Source of the DNA: Anaerolineales bacterium UBA4823 | Lineage (GTDB): Bacteria; Chloroflexota; Anaerolineae; Anaerolineales; UBA4823 | Direction of reading: 5' to 3' | Length of the DNA: 13,736 nt | Assembly (NCBI GenBank): GCA_002402275.1 | Contig: DHFN01000220.1 | Location: 1,399 to 15,134, forward strand | Part shown: positions 1 through 6,170 of the stretch, piece by piece | Layout of the letters: each line of letters opens with the position of its first letter | How positions within the stretch are numbered: the first letter of the stretch is position 1 | The notes under the pieces: generated by a model | The model's input: only the letters and a program-made list of their open reading frames with translations | Told to the model about the DNA's origin: nothing | The model's database searches: none | Program-made: the position numbers and the translations under genes

Positions 1-159
1 TCTCATCATATAATCACCGAAGGGGCAGGCGCTGTAGCACTTGCGGTTGCGTTGAATTGCTCGGTCAAAGCCAAAAAAATCGTATGTATTGTATCAGGTG
101 GAAACCTTGACACAAAAACCCTCATTAATATATTGAATGGAGACCAAGTTTTAACATGA
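1..159 (+). CDS. Threonine dehydratase-like PLP enzyme, C-terminal fragment
   Basis: The gene enters from the left edge, open in frame 1, and ends at TGA 157-159, leaving 52 codons. The fragment carries the late motifs of fold-type II PLP enzymes of the threonine ammonia-lyase / serine-threonine dehydratase group: an EGAGAVALA stretch at about residues 7-15 of the fragment and a VSGGN motif at about residues 35-39. In this family the glycine-rich SGGN region lies near the PLP site. Family members deaminate threonine or serine to a 2-oxo acid and ammonia in the cytosol. The stop overlaps the next start in ATGA, so the two are probably co-translated. No ACT regulatory domain follows, which suggests a catabolic rather than a feedback-regulated biosynthetic enzyme. 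The exact substrate is unknown because most of the protein lies outside the window. Confidence 0.8.
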   Translation, partial: SHHIITEGAGAVALAVALNCSVKAKKIVCIVSGGNLDTKTLINILNGDQVLT

Positions 160-941
160 ATGATCAAAGGGATTTAAATCTCAAACGAATCGTTGCCCGA
201 AAAGATCAACGGGCGTATGGTTTGGGATTAGGCGTAATTCTTTTGGATGATATCTATCCTGCATTCCCTGGCGATGTGCGTAATGCTAGCGCTTATCCAT
301 TCGCTATCCAATATGATATTGCCACGGGAATCGATATAAAAAAATTGGTCATCGATGACCACAAGATCATGTGTCTCCCAGCTATCATCCAAGCCGCGCA
401 AAGGTTAGAAAAGATGGGTTGCCGGGCAATTGTTGGTGAATGTGGTTACTTTGCTTATTTTCAAAGAGAAGTTGCTGCAAGTGTAGGAATTCCGGTATTT
501 ATGTCCAGCCTGTTACAAGTGCCGCTGGCTCAACAAGTCGTCGGTTCGAACAAGGTTGTGGGAATATTAATGGCAAATACGAAATATTTAACTGACCACC
601 ATCTTGAGTCCGTAGGGATAAAGATCGGATCAAACTATGTAGTTGGCGGTGCGATGGAGGATTTACGTTGTGAAGAATTCGACCATCTTTGGACTCCGGG
701 ATTACGTTCAGAACCCCCTGCTGCGGATTATGAAAAAGCTGAAAAAGAATTCCTGACCGTAGCAACTGAATTCGTACATAAATACCCTAAAATGGGGGCT
801 CTGGTGTTAGAATGCACCGGATTTCCACCATTTGCACGTGCCCTGCAACGCGTTATCGATATCCCAGTTTTTAGCTGGGGAACTTTGTTGGATTATGCTT
901 TTTCGGTGGTTGTTCATCGTGATTACTATGGGTATGTTTAA
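156..941 (+). CDS. Aspartate/glutamate racemase superfamily protein
   Basis: This is a 261-residue soluble protein. Two conserved cysteine motifs mark it as a member of the Asp/Glu/hydantoin racemase superfamily: GECGYFA with Cys96 and LECTGFPPF with Cys220. In this family paired cysteines on opposite faces of the active site exchange the proton at an alpha-carbon. The intervening VVGILMANTKYL stretch (about 134-145) suits the start of the second half of the pseudo-symmetric fold. The start at 156 overlaps the upstream dehydratase stop by 4 nt. A GGAG at 139-142 is a rather distant ribosome site, so translational coupling is likely. Neighbours are a threonine-dehydratase-like enzyme and an MttB-like methyltransferase, so a role in amino-acid or methylated-amine catabolism is plausible. 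The substrate (aspartate, hydantoin, or a non-racemase reaction) cannot be decided from the sequence. Confidence 0.75.
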   Translation: MNDQRDLNLKRIVARKDQRAYGLGLGVILLDDIYPAFPGDVRNASAYPFAIQYDIATGIDIKKLVIDDHKIMCLPAIIQAAQRLEKMGCRAIVGECGYFAYFQREVAASVGIPVFMSSLLQVPLAQQVVGSNKVVGILMANTKYLTDHHLESVGIKIGSNYVVGGAMEDLRCEEFDHLWTPGLRSEPPAADYEKAEKEFLTVATEFVHKYPKMGALVLECTGFPPFARALQRVIDIPVFSWGTLLDYAFSVVVHRDYYGYV

Positions 942-964
942 TACAAAAAATCAAGAGATTTGAG

Positions 965-2428
965 ATGATTCAATCTGATACATTTGTAAATCCCTCCCCT
1001 CGTTTTCATGTGCTTTCTGATTCTCAAAGTGAGCAATTATTCAAAGCGACCTTAGATTGTTTACAACAAGTGGGTGTGCAAATCCATAATGCAGAAGCCC
1101 GTACATTGCTAGCCAACAGTGGCGCAAAAGTAGACGATATGATCGTTTATATACCCGAATGGATAGTACGTCGTGCGATTGAATCTACGCCACCGACATT
1201 TTCTGTTTGGGGTAGAGATGGAAACCACGAAATGCGTGTGGCTATGGACCGGGTGCATTTTGGCCCAGGCCCAACTTGCACTCATTTTATTGATCCGTAT
1301 ACCAAAGAACGTCGTCTTGCCAAGCGCGGTGACGCTGGCTTGACTGCCAAAGTATGCGATGCCTTGCCAAACATTGATTACATCATGGGCTTGAGTTTCT
1401 TTAGCGATGTTAACCCCGTTTTAGCACCCGTTTATGAATTTGCTGAAGAGCTGATAAACACAACTAAACCGATCATAGCTTGGGCTGGTACGCCTGAAAC
1501 CTTGCAGGATATCTATCGAATGGCTGTCACAGTTGCTGGCAGTGAAGAAGCATTCAGGGAAAAGCCGAATTTTGCTTTCTTCACCACTTACGAATCACCA
1601 TTGCGCCTGGCTGATGAACCTTTGGCAAACCTGATTTTTTCTGCGGAGCATGGCATTCCATCCATCTGCCTGGGAGGACCTACAGTGGGCTTGGAATCGC
1701 CTTTCACCGGCGCCTCGGCATTAGTGCTTTATCTAGCGAGCGCCTTAGCCGCGCTGACGGTGGTTCAATTAAAACAGCCCGGGGTTCCAATGGCAATTGG
1801 CGGTTTGCCTTCCATGATGGACCTGCGCACTGCCCGTCCATCTTATGGCGCACCCGAAACCAGCCTCTTTAGCGCTGCTGCTGCCGATTTAGCCCGTTAC
1901 CTTGGCTTACCTTTTATGGGTACGGCAGGTGCTTCCGAAAGTAAAGCCCTGGATGCGCAAGCAGGTGCAGAAGCAACGATGGAGATTCTCATCTCGGCAC
2001 TCAGTGGCGCATCGCTTGTTCATGATATTGGTTTCCTGGATTGTGCCGACATTGGGTCTCTGGGCTACCTCGTCTTGACCGATGAGCTGATCGGTATGGT
2101 AGCTCGCTTCATGCGCGGTGTGCAAGTGGATTCTAAAACCATCTTGTTCGATTTAATTAAAAAAGTAGGACCCGGCGGATCATTTATCAAACAAAAAGAA
2201 TCGGTTTCTCTCAGCCGCTCTGAGGTCTGGATACCTTCACTATTTGATCGTAATACATATAATGTCTGGGAACAAAAAGGTGGATTACAGACAGAAGAAA
2301 TGGTATGGAGTAAATTACAGCACATTTTGGAAACGCATCAACCAGCCCCTCTCTCTTCAGAAATAATAGAAAAAATAGAAAAGATCCTGAAAAAAGCAGA
2401 AACTCGCTTATTAAAGTGTGCATCTTAG
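965..2428 (+). CDS. MttB-family (trimethylamine:corrinoid methyltransferase-like) protein, non-pyrrolysine
   Basis: The 487-residue product resembles the MttB superfamily along its whole length. The N-terminal part has the LEVLEEVGVxIHxxEAR-type region (here CLQQVGVQIHNAEAR at about 32-46). The middle carries a glycine-rich TIM-barrel section with PSYGAPE and AGASESKALDAQAG. The C-terminus has GPGGSFI followed by WIPSLFDRNTYNVW, typical of the family. Members move a methyl group from a quaternary or tertiary amine to a cognate corrinoid protein. There is no in-frame UAG, so this belongs to the non-pyrrolysine branch, whose characterised members use substrates such as glycine betaine. No corrinoid-protein gene is visible here. 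The gene lies 23 bp after the racemase-like gene and is probably in the same operon. The ribosome site is weak. Confidence 0.85.
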   Translation: MIQSDTFVNPSPRFHVLSDSQSEQLFKATLDCLQQVGVQIHNAEARTLLANSGAKVDDMIVYIPEWIVRRAIESTPPTFSVWGRDGNHEMRVAMDRVHFGPGPTCTHFIDPYTKERRLAKRGDAGLTAKVCDALPNIDYIMGLSFFSDVNPVLAPVYEFAEELINTTKPIIAWAGTPETLQDIYRMAVTVAGSEEAFREKPNFAFFTTYESPLRLADEPLANLIFSAEHGIPSICLGGPTVGLESPFTGASALVLYLASALAALTVVQLKQPGVPMAIGGLPSMMDLRTARPSYGAPETSLFSAAAADLARYLGLPFMGTAGASESKALDAQAGAEATMEILISALSGASLVHDIGFLDCADIGSLGYLVLTDELIGMVARFMRGVQVDSKTILFDLIKKVGPGGSFIKQKESVSLSRSEVWIPSLFDRNTYNVWEQKGGLQTEEMVWSKLQHILETHQPAPLSSEIIEKIEKILKKAETRLLKCAS

Positions 2429-2619
2429 AATTTCGTTTATCAATCTTTTAACCTTTCCTCACACAAATTGTGCAGATATGGTGTAGTTGGTTTATCATTA
2501 TATAGATAATATGGACATCATAGAAATTTCAAACCCCAAATGTTGAATTATATACACAAGACAGCATCATATATATAAAAAGAATGGCACAATTGTTATA
2601 TTCCTGCTGATTAGACGTT

Positions 2620-2647
2620 GAGCGTTCAAATCGCTCCGGGGGTGCCT
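2620..2647 (+). other. Isolated tRNA T-arm-like hairpin with acceptor-like strand (possible tRNA 3'-end remnant)
   Basis: GAGCG (2620-2624), TTCAAAT (2625-2631) and CGCTC (2632-2636) form a perfect 5-bp stem around a 7-nt loop. The loop has the T54-T55-C56 and A58 pattern and the G53-C61 closing pair of a tRNA T-arm. It is followed by CGGGGGT, G and CC, in the places of the 3' acceptor strand, discriminator base and start of CCA. No matching 5' acceptor strand, D-arm or anticodon arm is found at the right distance upstream, so this is not a complete tRNA gene. A tRNA 3' end left at a chromosomal-island attachment site would look like this. A chance hairpin is the main alternative. Confidence 0.3.
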
Positions 2648-2650
2648 GGA

Positions 2651-2678
2651 TATAGGGTTATTGATATAGGGTTATTGA
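2651..2678. repeat. Two tandem copies of a 14-bp repeat
   Basis: The unit TATAGGGTTATTGA occurs at 2651-2664 and again, identically, at 2665-2678. A truncated third copy, TATAG, follows and runs into the left arm of the neighbouring inverted repeat. The AGGGT in each unit is complementary to the ACCCT of that arm, so alternative pairings are possible. It is too short to be a CRISPR array. Confidence 0.8.
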
Positions 2679-2681
2679 TAT

Positions 2682-2776
2682 AGACCCTAAAGGTTTTCTC
2701 ACCCTTCTGAGATACTCTTTTACGCGATACCTTTGCTAAAATTAACGATGATTCGCAGTGGAAACCTTTAGGGTCT
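2682..2776. repeat. 95-bp element bounded by perfect 15-bp inverted repeats
   Basis: AGACCCTAAAGGTTT at 2682-2696 is the exact reverse complement of AAACCTTTAGGGTCT at 2762-2776. The 65-bp interior has no reading frame. It contains a smaller hairpin, TCTCA (2697-2701) with TGAGA (2708-2712). The arrangement resembles a MITE, a REP-like element or a bipartite operator. No clear target-site duplication is seen at the edges. Confidence 0.6.
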
Positions 2777-2823
2777 TCGCCAGCCTGACCATGTTTTTAC
2801 ATACCTATAAGACATTAATGCTG

Positions 2824-2829
2824 TATAAT
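2824..2829 (+). promoter_or_regulatory. Candidate -10 box for the CARF-HTH gene
   Basis: A perfect TATAAT lies 42 bp before the start codon of the CARF-HTH gene. No good -35 hexamer stands at 16-18 bp; the nearest TTGACA-like word, TTTACA at 2796-2801, would need a 22-bp spacer. It may therefore be a weak or activator-dependent promoter, or a chance match in AT-rich DNA. Confidence 0.25.
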
Positions 2830-2871
2830 ATTAAATAATAACCATTTATATTACCGGGGAAAATTCATAAT

Positions 2872-3762
2872 ATGAGACAACAGAAGGGCAACTGTAGGTT
2901 TCGCTTAATCGCAACTTTAGGAACAGAACCCCAAGTCATCACGAGTACCATAGATTTATTGTTGCAAAGGGGTGTTCTCATTTCAAGTGTTGTTGTAATT
3001 CATACCGGGGATAACGGCGGACCAATTTCTTCAGCTATCGCTACATTAAACCTAGAGTATTTCCAATCACCGTATAAAAATCAGTTTGAGTTAGGCTTTG
3101 TATCAATTCGTGGGGAGAATGGCGAAGAATTGAGAGATGTGGAAACCTACGATTCTTCACGTGCAGCCTTTCTAGAAATATATAAGCAAGTTCGTATAGC
3201 TAAATTGGATGGCGATTATGTCCACTTATCTATCGCAGGCGGACGCAAGACGATGTCTGCCTTCGGCATGGTCACAGCGCAATTATTATTCGATGAAGAA
3301 GACCACCTTTGGCATCTATACTCATCCGGTGATTTTTTAGCCAGTAAACGACTGCATCCCCAACCCCATGATGATGTTCACTTGATTCCAATTCCCTTCA
3401 TCTTGTGGAGTCAGATATCTCCATCGTTAACGAATATTATTCAAGAAGAAGATCCTTTTCAAGCCATAGAAAATATTCGCCAATTACAATTAAATAAAAA
3501 AATAGATAACGCTCGCTCATATATCCTTAATTCTCTTACAGCATCTGAAAGAAAAGTCACCGCTCTCCTTGTTCGAGATGGGTTAAGCGACAAGGAAATT
3601 GCAGATCGTTTATCGATTTCACCGCGCACGGTCGAACAACATTTGCGGTCAGCTTATATCAAAGCAGCCAATCATTGGGAATTGGAAAATGTCAACCGCA
3701 CACAGCTCGTTTCACTTTTGAATATATATTACGTTTGGGAGATGGATAATCATGAAAAATAA
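2872..3762 (+). CDS. CARF-domain protein fused to LuxR-type helix-turn-helix
   Basis: The 296-residue protein has two parts. Residues about 8-180 form a CARF-like Rossmann domain of the kind seen in the NE0113 / CRISPR ring-nuclease and Csm6 group: an opening IATLGTEPQVITSTIDLL (13-30) and the ligand-loop motif SIAGGRKTMSAF (120-131). Residues about 222-285 look like a LuxR/GerE-type HTH, with LTASERKVTALL and then LSDKEIADRLSISPRTVEQH (238-257). No HEPN RxxxxH motif is present, so it should not be a Csm6 RNase. The inferred role is a cyclic-oligoadenylate-sensing DNA-binding regulator of the adjacent type III operon, perhaps also degrading the messenger. It sits 116 bp upstream of cas10, in the same direction. 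GGGGA at 2856-2860 is a modest ribosome site. The ligand and DNA target are unknown. Confidence 0.8.
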   Translation: MRQQKGNCRFRLIATLGTEPQVITSTIDLLLQRGVLISSVVVIHTGDNGGPISSAIATLNLEYFQSPYKNQFELGFVSIRGENGEELRDVETYDSSRAAFLEIYKQVRIAKLDGDYVHLSIAGGRKTMSAFGMVTAQLLFDEEDHLWHLYSSGDFLASKRLHPQPHDDVHLIPIPFILWSQISPSLTNIIQEEDPFQAIENIRQLQLNKKIDNARSYILNSLTASERKVTALLVRDGLSDKEIADRLSISPRTVEQHLRSAYIKAANHWELENVNRTQLVSLLNIYYVWEMDNHEK

Positions 3763-3793
3763 CTAAATCAATTGAAAATACGGGTTTTCCCGC

Positions 3794-3827
3794 ATGACAT
3801 CAAGGCATATTCGTTGTAGACTATACT
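3794..3827 (+). promoter_or_regulatory. Candidate promoter for the cas10-csm operon
   Basis: In the 116-bp gap before cas10, ATGACA (3794-3799) and TAGACT (3817-3822) are spaced by 17 bp and match the -35 and -10 consensus at 5/6 and 4/6 positions. An overlapping TATACT (3822-3827) is a better -10 but lacks a -35 partner, as an activator-dependent promoter would. Just downstream, ATCAGGG occurs twice (3838-3844 and 3851-3857), which might be a regulator-binding direct repeat. The upstream gene encodes a DNA-binding protein, so regulation here is plausible but not shown. Confidence 0.3.
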
Positions 3828-3868
3828 TGGTCGGAAAATCAGGGAATTTTATCAGGGGCGAATACGTT

Positions 3869-3875
3869 AGGAGGT
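3869..3875 (+). promoter_or_regulatory. Strong Shine-Dalgarno site of cas10
   Basis: AGGAGGT is a full Shine-Dalgarno match and fixes the cas10 start at 3879, although the 3-nt spacer is shorter than usual. Confidence 0.7.
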
Positions 3876-3878
3876 CAA

Positions 3879-6170
3879 ATGGAAGAAAAAATAATCAATT
3901 GTGCTATAGCTGGCTTGTTACATGAAGTTGAAGCTGATAAATCACTAAGCGAAATAGTTGCTTTAGCAGCCATATTAAGTGCGGGTGAGGGGACTGATAT
4001 GCAAGAAAAAGAAACAAATCCCCCCCAACAAATGCTTACTATTTTCGATAGCATTTCACTAAATAATAACATAAAAACTTCTGAAAAACATTTTCTGCCT
4101 CTTACCCACCTTTCTTTGAATGAGAAAGCAATATTTCCAGAATCAATAAAATCTAAAAATACGCAAGGAAACAACTACGAAACAATTCGGGAAAATTTGG
4201 AAAAAATTGTAAAACAGTCATCGACTGATCCAGAAACCTATCTCGAGACTCTTCTCGAAGGAATGCGATTTTGGACGTGGAGCGTTCCATCTGCTTATTA
4301 TCATTCTGATCCAGACGTCTCCTTGTACGAACATAGCCGTATGACAGCAGCCTTGGCTGTATGCCTTTCTGATTTTCCTAATGAAAAGATTAGTGAACTT
4401 CTCAAAGCAGTCACAAATGATTTCCACAACAAAGCATCTAATGGAGATTTAAAACAATTGGATACTGAAATTGCATTGCTTGTCGGTGGAGACATTTCAG
4501 GTATTCAAAATTTCATTTATATGCTAACTTCAAAAGGAGCTGCAAAGACACTCCGTGGCCGTTCGTTCTACCTGCAATTGTTAACCGAGGCTATCCTTAG
4601 ATACTTACTTCATGAATTGCAACTACCATCTACCAACGTAATTTATTCAGGTGGCGGACACTTTTACCTTTTTGCCCCCATCAGTGCAAAGGACAAACTG
4701 AAGGATATTCAACAGAATATTACTCAAAAGTTACTAATCCATCACCAAACGAACCTTTACCTTGCCCTAGGTTATTCCTCTGTACCCGCAAGTGGTTTTA
4801 AAATCGGTAGATTTCCCGAGTATTGGGGAAAAATGCATGCTTCATTATCCCACGCCAAAAAACATCGCTATAGCGAATTGGGGAATCAATTTTATACCTC
4901 GATTTTTGAACCACCCGAAATTGGCGGAAATCCCGAGAAAATATGTTCAGCTTGCGGGGAGGATCACCCCAAAGTTAAACTATGGGATATAGAGAAAGGG
5001 CAAGAAGAACAATTATATATTTGTCCTTTATGTGAATCTTTTGCTGAAGACATTGGTAAAAACCTCCCCAAATCTAGCATGGTTGCGTTGGGGTTGGGTC
5101 AACCCTGTGATACCCAAAGAGGCACTGCAATTGATGCATTAAAAGCCTTCGGAATGCAAGTTCAATTTTTATCGAATAAAAATGAAAAAATAAATTTGCC
5201 AGGTGCACAAAAAATTATCATCTGGCATCTAGATGACTTTCAAGATCAGCCATCACTCGACACAGATAACTTACCCATCACGCATTTATTGCGATATACA
5301 GTCAATCACATTCCATTAGATAAAAATGGAGAACCCCTACCGTTCGATGAATTGCAAAAAAAAGTAAAAGGTGGGTTCGAGAAACTCGGCGTCTTACGAA
5401 TGGACGTGGACAACCTTGGAGAAATCTTTAAAAAAGGGTTAGGGAAAAAAGCCACTGTTGTGCGTCTTTCTACGCTTAGTTTCCAAATATCATTATTTTT
5501 CGAAGGGTGGATAAAACATATATGCGAGTCAGGTGATTTTTACGAGCTTATATACTCGGTTTATTCAGGCGGTGACGATATTTTTCTGGTTGGACCTTGG
5601 GATCGAATGCCTGATTTGGCAATGAAAATAAAAAACGATTTTTCAAAATATACCGGTTATCACCCACAGATAACGCTTAGCGGCGGGCTTTCTTTTATCG
5701 GTGGGAAATATCCCATTTATCAAGCTGCTGATGATGCCAAAGATGCACTAGATGTAGCCAAAGACTTGGAAGGTAAAGATGGATTCTATTTCCTCGATCA
5801 TGCCTGGAAATGGAACGTCTTTATTTCAGTAAACGAAAAAAGATTGCATCTTAGGCCATTGGTTGCACCGAAAGAATTAGATAAGGGAAGCCTAGAAGGA
5901 CCTCAAGCCATTCTCCAAATATTACAAAAATTAGCCAATGAGGAATCGAACAAAGGAATTCGTCCGGTTTGGGGGCGCTGGATTTGGATGGGTGCTTATT
6001 TCCTTTACCGGATGGCTGAACAATTGGAGAAATGCAAACCAGAATTAGCCTCAAAAATCAATGAAATTCGAAACGAACTACATCAAAATAATTATTCAAA
6101 TATAAACCAGTGGGGAGCTGCTGCCCGCTGGGTTCAATTAGAGATCAGAAAAAAGAGTAAAAATGAATGA
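3879..6170 (+). CDS. csm1: Cas10/Csm1, type III-A large subunit with degenerate HD domain
   Basis: This is the 763-residue signature subunit of a type III-A effector. Visible parts in order: a shortened HD region; DVSLYEHSRMTAAL (146-159), the Csm1 DISLYDH-type helix; the first palm domain starting with GGDISGIQNF (203-212); a zinc-binding-type CxxC pair (Cys356/359 and Cys382/385); and the second palm domain with SGGDD (GGDD at 564-567), the cyclase motif that converts ATP to cyclic oligoadenylate. The usual N-terminal LLHDIGK motif is replaced by LLHEVEADK (His15-Glu16). The stretch normally found between it and the helix before the palm is largely missing: LAAILSAGEG follows within about 15 residues. 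The HD DNase is therefore probably inactive, while second-messenger synthesis should be intact, in keeping with the downstream CARF effectors. It overlaps the next gene by 8 nt. Confidence 0.95.
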   Translation: MEEKIINCAIAGLLHEVEADKSLSEIVALAAILSAGEGTDMQEKETNPPQQMLTIFDSISLNNNIKTSEKHFLPLTHLSLNEKAIFPESIKSKNTQGNNYETIRENLEKIVKQSSTDPETYLETLLEGMRFWTWSVPSAYYHSDPDVSLYEHSRMTAALAVCLSDFPNEKISELLKAVTNDFHNKASNGDLKQLDTEIALLVGGDISGIQNFIYMLTSKGAAKTLRGRSFYLQLLTEAILRYLLHELQLPSTNVIYSGGGHFYLFAPISAKDKLKDIQQNITQKLLIHHQTNLYLALGYSSVPASGFKIGRFPEYWGKMHASLSHAKKHRYSELGNQFYTSIFEPPEIGGNPEKICSACGEDHPKVKLWDIEKGQEEQLYICPLCESFAEDIGKNLPKSSMVALGLGQPCDTQRGTAIDALKAFGMQVQFLSNKNEKINLPGAQKIIIWHLDDFQDQPSLDTDNLPITHLLRYTVNHIPLDKNGEPLPFDELQKKVKGGFEKLGVLRMDVDNLGEIFKKGLGKKATVVRLSTLSFQISLFFEGWIKHICESGDFYELIYSVYSGGDDIFLVGPWDRMPDLAMKIKNDFSKYTGYHPQITLSGGLSFIGGKYPIYQAADDAKDALDVAKDLEGKDGFYFLDHAWKWNVFISVNEKRLHLRPLVAPKELDKGSLEGPQAILQILQKLANEESNKGIRPVWGRWIWMGAYFLYRMAEQLEKCKPELASKINEIRNELHQNNYSNINQWGAAARWVQLEIRKKSKNE

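Larger units (their letters stand above)
2429..2871. other. AT-rich non-coding gap between metabolic genes and CRISPR locus
   Basis: This 443-bp stretch has no convincing coding region. It contains three structured items listed separately: a T-arm-like hairpin, a 14-bp tandem repeat and a 95-bp inverted-repeat element. It also has a near-palindrome CACAA-A-TTGTG at 2462-2472 and an ACAATTGT palindrome at 2589-2596, both of which could be chance in AT-rich DNA. I see no strong terminator (GC stem plus U-tract) after the MttB-like gene and no CRISPR repeats. Confidence 0.7.

Noticed and set aside
2560..2650. A complete tRNA gene around the T-arm-like hairpin
   Set aside because: No anticodon arm, D-arm or complementary 5' acceptor strand could be placed at normal spacing, so only a remnant or chance hairpin is supported.
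2429..2871. A CRISPR array in the long gap
   Set aside because: The only tandem repeat is 14 bp, occurs twice without a spacer and is too short. No repeat-spacer pattern was found anywhere in the window.
2872..3762. Csm6 RNase as identity of the CARF-HTH protein
   Set aside because: The N-terminal CARF motifs are similar, but there is no RxxxxH HEPN motif and the C-terminus reads as a LuxR-type HTH.
3781..3792. CGGG-TTTT-CCCG as a terminator of the CARF-HTH gene
   Set aside because: The stem is only 4 bp and no U-tract follows, so it is too weak to call.
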